Position numbers and translations under genes: made by a program. The notes beneath the pieces were generated by a model. It was not told the origin of the DNA and searched no databases. It saw only the letters and a program-made list of their open reading frames with translations. Below, piece after piece: positions 61,267 to 64,000 of a DNA stretch of 64,000 nucleotides (position 1 is its first letter; the number at the start of each line of letters is the position of its first letter). Where the stretch lies: the NCBI RefSeq assembly GCF_022447245.1, contig NZ_JAKVBC010000019.1, positions 1-64,000 on the forward strand. Reading direction: 5' to 3'. This stretch comes from Kordia sp. (GTDB lineage: Bacteria > Bacteroidota > Bacteroidia > Flavobacteriales > Flavobacteriaceae).

Positions 61267-63740
61267 TCAAAATGGTGATTAAAATGCTTCGTATTCATCA
61301 AATCCCACTCAAATTTATCTAGATGTCCAAAAACTGCATTTTTAGTGGTTACTTCCGGATTTTCTTTGAAGTACAATTCAAATGCATCGTAGGCTTCTAG
61401 TAATTTCGCTTTCGCTTCTGCTAAGTTTTCATAACGCGATTCCGACATTGCTTTTTCTAATAGTTTTGGTGCGTCGTAATTTCTTGGCATTGGATCATGA
61501 GTGTATAAGGTTTCATTCACCTTTTCCAAAATCTTTTCTGGTGTTTCAATTTCAAAATCTTGGTTTTCACCAGATGCTACTACTAAAGAATACTCTAAAT
61601 GCTCCACCATTTGTTGCGGCGTCATATTACCCCAAGCTGGTTTCACGTCTTCTGTTAATTTTCCAAGGTAATTTTGGATGGTACTTTTATTGATCGTTGC
61701 GAATGGATTTTTCTTTTGAACCATCGTCAAAATTGTTGCGATTGCTACCAATTCATCTTCCTGATCGAATACCTCCACAAACCATTTTACAATTCCGCTT
61801 GGTAATTCTTTTCCACGTGAATCACGATCTACTTTTTCTTTACATGTTAAGCGTACATAGATAGTATCATTGTGATAGATTGGACGTAAGAAACGACATT
61901 CTTCCAATCCGTAGTTGGCTGCCACTGGACCTTTGTTTGGATATACGAATAATCCCGCTGCAGCGGAAATGATAAAGTATCCGTGTGCTGTGCGTTTTTC
62001 AAAAATGCTTCCGTCTAACGAAGTAATGTCAGTATGCGCATAGAAATGATCCCAAGTTAGGTTTCCGAAGTTGATAATATCTGTATCAGTTACCGTACGT
62101 TTGTGCGTTTTGATAGACATTCCGGCTTCGATATCTTCCCAATGATATGCAAAAGGATGCTTTTCTGTTTCTTTGTATTCGGCATTTGCTTGATAGATTC
62201 CTGTGACTTCTGTAATGGTGGTTGGTGAACCTTGAATAGCACATCGTTGCATATAATGTTTGATGCCTCGCAATCCACCCATTTCTTCGCCTCCACCAGC
62301 ACGTCCTGGACCTCCATGAACTAGTAATGGTAATGGTGAACCGTGACCTGTGCTTTGCTTTGCCATGTCGCGATTTCCAACTAATATACGTCCGTGATGT
62401 GACGCTGCTCCAACTACATATTCTTTGGCAAGTTTATCATCATTTGTAAAGATGGAAGATACTAAAGATCCTTTCCCCATTTGTGCTAATTCAATAGCTT
62501 CGTCCATGTTTTTATATGGCATAATGGTACTTACAGGTCCGAATGCTTCAATTTCGTGAACACTTATGTTTTCAAAAGGATTATTTTCTCTAAGTAAGAT
62601 TGGACTTAGGAATGCTCCTTTTTCGCCATCTGCGCCAACTGCATCAATTGTGTCTAGACTTCCATATACGATATCAGCAGTTTGTGCTAATTTGGAAACT
62701 TGATCTTTTACAGATTGTACTTGCGCTTTGTTGATCAATGCTCCCATACGAACTTCTTTGAGTCTTGGATCACCGATGGTTACTTTGCTTAACTGCTTTC
62801 CTAAAGCAATTTGTACATCTTCCACTAAGTTTTCTGGAACTACGATTCTACGGATCGCTGTACATTTTTGACCTGTTTTTACGGTCATTTCTTTACGAAC
62901 TTCTTTGATAAAGAGATCAAATTCTGTAGTTCCCGGCACAGCATCTTCTCCAAGTACAGAACAGTTTAACGAATCTGCTTCCATGGTGAATGGCACAGCT
63001 TCTTGTGTGAGTCTTGGATGTGCTTTTAAGATTCTTCCTGTATGTGCGGAACCTGTAAACGTTACTACATCTTGTGATTCTACAGTGTCTAAAATCGTTT
63101 TTGTCATTCCACTCAACAATTGCAAAGCTCCTTCTGGTAAGATTCCAGAATCTACAATTACTCTTACTACTGCTTCTGTGAGATATGCTGTTTGTGGTGC
63201 TGGCAAAACCACTGCTGCCATTCCTGCCATCCAGTTTACGGCACATTTTTCTAACATTCCCCATACTGGGAAGTTGAAGGCATTGATATGCACAGCTACT
63301 CCACGTTTTGGCACGAGAATATGATGTGCCATGAATCGTCCACCACGCGATAAATCAATTGGATCTCCTTCTACATGATACGGTTGATTTGGAAATAACT
63401 TTCTTAAAGAAGCATTTGCAAATAAGTTTCCGAATCCACCATCGATATCTATCCAACTATCGACACGTGTTGCCCCCGTTTTATAACTGATATCGTAGAA
63501 TTGTTCTTTTCGTTTGTTGAGATACAAGGCTAGTTTTTTAAGCATGTTTCCACGCTCTTGAAAGGTCATTTTACGAAGTTTTTCGCCTCCTTTAGTTCTT
63601 CCGTATTGTAAGGCATCTGGAATGTCCAATCCTTCCGTAGTTGCAAATCCAATAGTTTCTCCTGTTACGGCATCAAACATTGGGGAACCTTCTCCAGTTC
63701 CTTGCGTCCATTGTCCGTTGATATAGCTTTGTAGAATCAT
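61248..63740 (-). CDS. paaZ: PaaZ: oxepin-CoA hydrolase / 3-oxo-5,6-dehydrosuberyl-CoA semialdehyde dehydrogenase with extra C-terminal domain
   Basis: PaaZ opens the oxepin-CoA ring and oxidises the resulting aldehyde in aerobic phenylacetate degradation. The 830-aa protein has an aldehyde dehydrogenase half (~1-520; 'NAFNFPVWGMLEKCAVNWMA', 'VTFTGSAHTGR', catalytic Cys in 'TGQKCTAIRR') and a MaoC-like hydratase (~540-680; 'TWDHFYAHTD'). E. coli PaaZ is 681 aa. The extra ~145 residues contain 'WGNMTPQQMVEHLEYSL' and end 'FNHHFEQFGL', resembling DUF1569/DinB-fold proteins. The gene starts the minus-strand group with the GIY-YIG, crotonase and paaY-like genes. Confidence 0.93.
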   Translation of the reverse strand: MILQSYINGQWTQGTGEGSPMFDAVTGETIGFATTEGLDIPDALQYGRTKGGEKLRKMTFQERGNMLKKLALYLNKRKEQFYDISYKTGATRVDSWIDIDGGFGNLFANASLRKLFPNQPYHVEGDPIDLSRGGRFMAHHILVPKRGVAVHINAFNFPVWGMLEKCAVNWMAGMAAVVLPAPQTAYLTEAVVRVIVDSGILPEGALQLLSGMTKTILDTVESQDVVTFTGSAHTGRILKAHPRLTQEAVPFTMEADSLNCSVLGEDAVPGTTEFDLFIKEVRKEMTVKTGQKCTAIRRIVVPENLVEDVQIALGKQLSKVTIGDPRLKEVRMGALINKAQVQSVKDQVSKLAQTADIVYGSLDTIDAVGADGEKGAFLSPILLRENNPFENISVHEIEAFGPVSTIMPYKNMDEAIELAQMGKGSLVSSIFTNDDKLAKEYVVGAASHHGRILVGNRDMAKQSTGHGSPLPLLVHGGPGRAGGGEEMGGLRGIKHYMQRCAIQGSPTTITEVTGIYQANAEYKETEKHPFAYHWEDIEAGMSIKTHKRTVTDTDIINFGNLTWDHFYAHTDITSLDGSIFEKRTAHGYFIISAAAGLFVYPNKGPVAANYGLEECRFLRPIYHNDTIYVRLTCKEKVDRDSRGKELPSGIVKWFVEVFDQEDELVAIATILTMVQKKNPFATINKSTIQNYLGKLTEDVKPAWGNMTPQQMVEHLEYSLVVASGENQDFEIETPEKILEKVNETLYTHDPMPRNYDAPKLLEKAMSESRYENLAEAKAKLLEAYDAFELYFKENPEVTTKNAVFGHLDKFEWDLMNTKHFNHHFEQFGLL

Positions 63741-64000
63741 GTGGTTTTTATTTTTCTGGCTTTTAGCTTCTAGCCGCTAGCTGTTGGTTTTATTTTTTAT
63801 TATTTTTTAATCGCTGCGCTCTTTGTTTTTTGTCAATTTGTTAATTTGACTTTTTTCAAGACTCAATACTTTCTATACACGTTAGCGATTGAGGCGGCAT
63901 CCTTTACTATTTTGATACGTCATTACGAGGAGTTTGCGACGAAGTAATCTGCTTCTTTTGGAACAGATTGCCACTACAAATTAAAATTTGTCTCACAATG
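63741..64000. repeat. REP/BIME-like repeats at the window end
   Basis: No gene is seen. 63760-63785 holds a 'GGCTTTTAGCTTCTAGCCGC' type fragment. 63910-64000 has 'CGTCATTACGAGGAGTTTGC' plus 'GACGAAGTAATCTG', then a partial complement 'AACAGATTGCC' and 'GTCTCACAATG', a dyad typical of interspersed repeats. A related block is at 41284-41335. Confidence 0.55.

Overview
The window looks like chromosomal DNA of a low-GC marine Bacteroidota, most likely family Flavobacteriaceae and possibly close to Kordia. The evidence is a T9SS type A sorting domain, many Bacteroidota-type lipoproteins, TAnnTTTG (-7) promoter boxes, a fused branched-chain keto-acid E1, a KxGG-like peptide leader family and an outer-membrane 'putative porin' beside rnhB. 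The genus is an inference. No rRNA, tRNA, CRISPR array, insertion sequence or prophage was seen.

Layout. 0-16 kb: a T9SS-exported protein, a porin, rnhB, two decayed genes, a large lipoprotein, three paralogous membrane proteins ending in lipB, a small Cys-rich peptide, a YqaE/lipoprotein pair and lysS. 16-28 kb: small membrane and TPR proteins, a DUF2157/GDYXXLXY pair, a nonsense-interrupted lipoprotein, two Spy/CpxP-like small proteins, a CPBP protease between twin terminators, then the minus-strand operon D-cysteine desulfhydrase/ACC deaminase, LysM glucosaminidase and hemL. 28-45 kb: a broken alpha/beta hydrolase, an 1180-aa VIT/vWA/TonB-plug/DUF2135 fusion, hutU, assorted secreted proteins, a broken nucleoside hydrolase, a two-gene secreted operon and two tandem lanthipeptide-like precursors. 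45-51 kb: branched-chain amino-acid catabolism (E1 fusion, ilvE, E2) with a divergent Lrp regulator. 51-59 kb: an amino-acid-modifying cluster behind a structured leader (threonine-dehydratase-like PLP enzyme, ornithine-cyclodeaminase-like reductase, broken EF-hand gene, PLP aminotransferase, VOC protein, unknown 182-aa protein, ATP-grasp ligase and a duplicated ATP-grasp tail). 59-64 kb: phenylacetate-type genes (paaY-like, a crotonase, a GIY-YIG frame, paaZ with an extra C-terminal domain).

The most interesting signals are: the 51.4-57.8 kb cluster, whose leader can fold as a terminator or a competing hairpin; the 1180-aa fusion that carries a SusC-like plug without a barrel; three orphan lanthipeptide-like precursors; the PaaZ C-terminal extension; and six genes disabled mainly by point nonsense mutations among otherwise intact neighbours.
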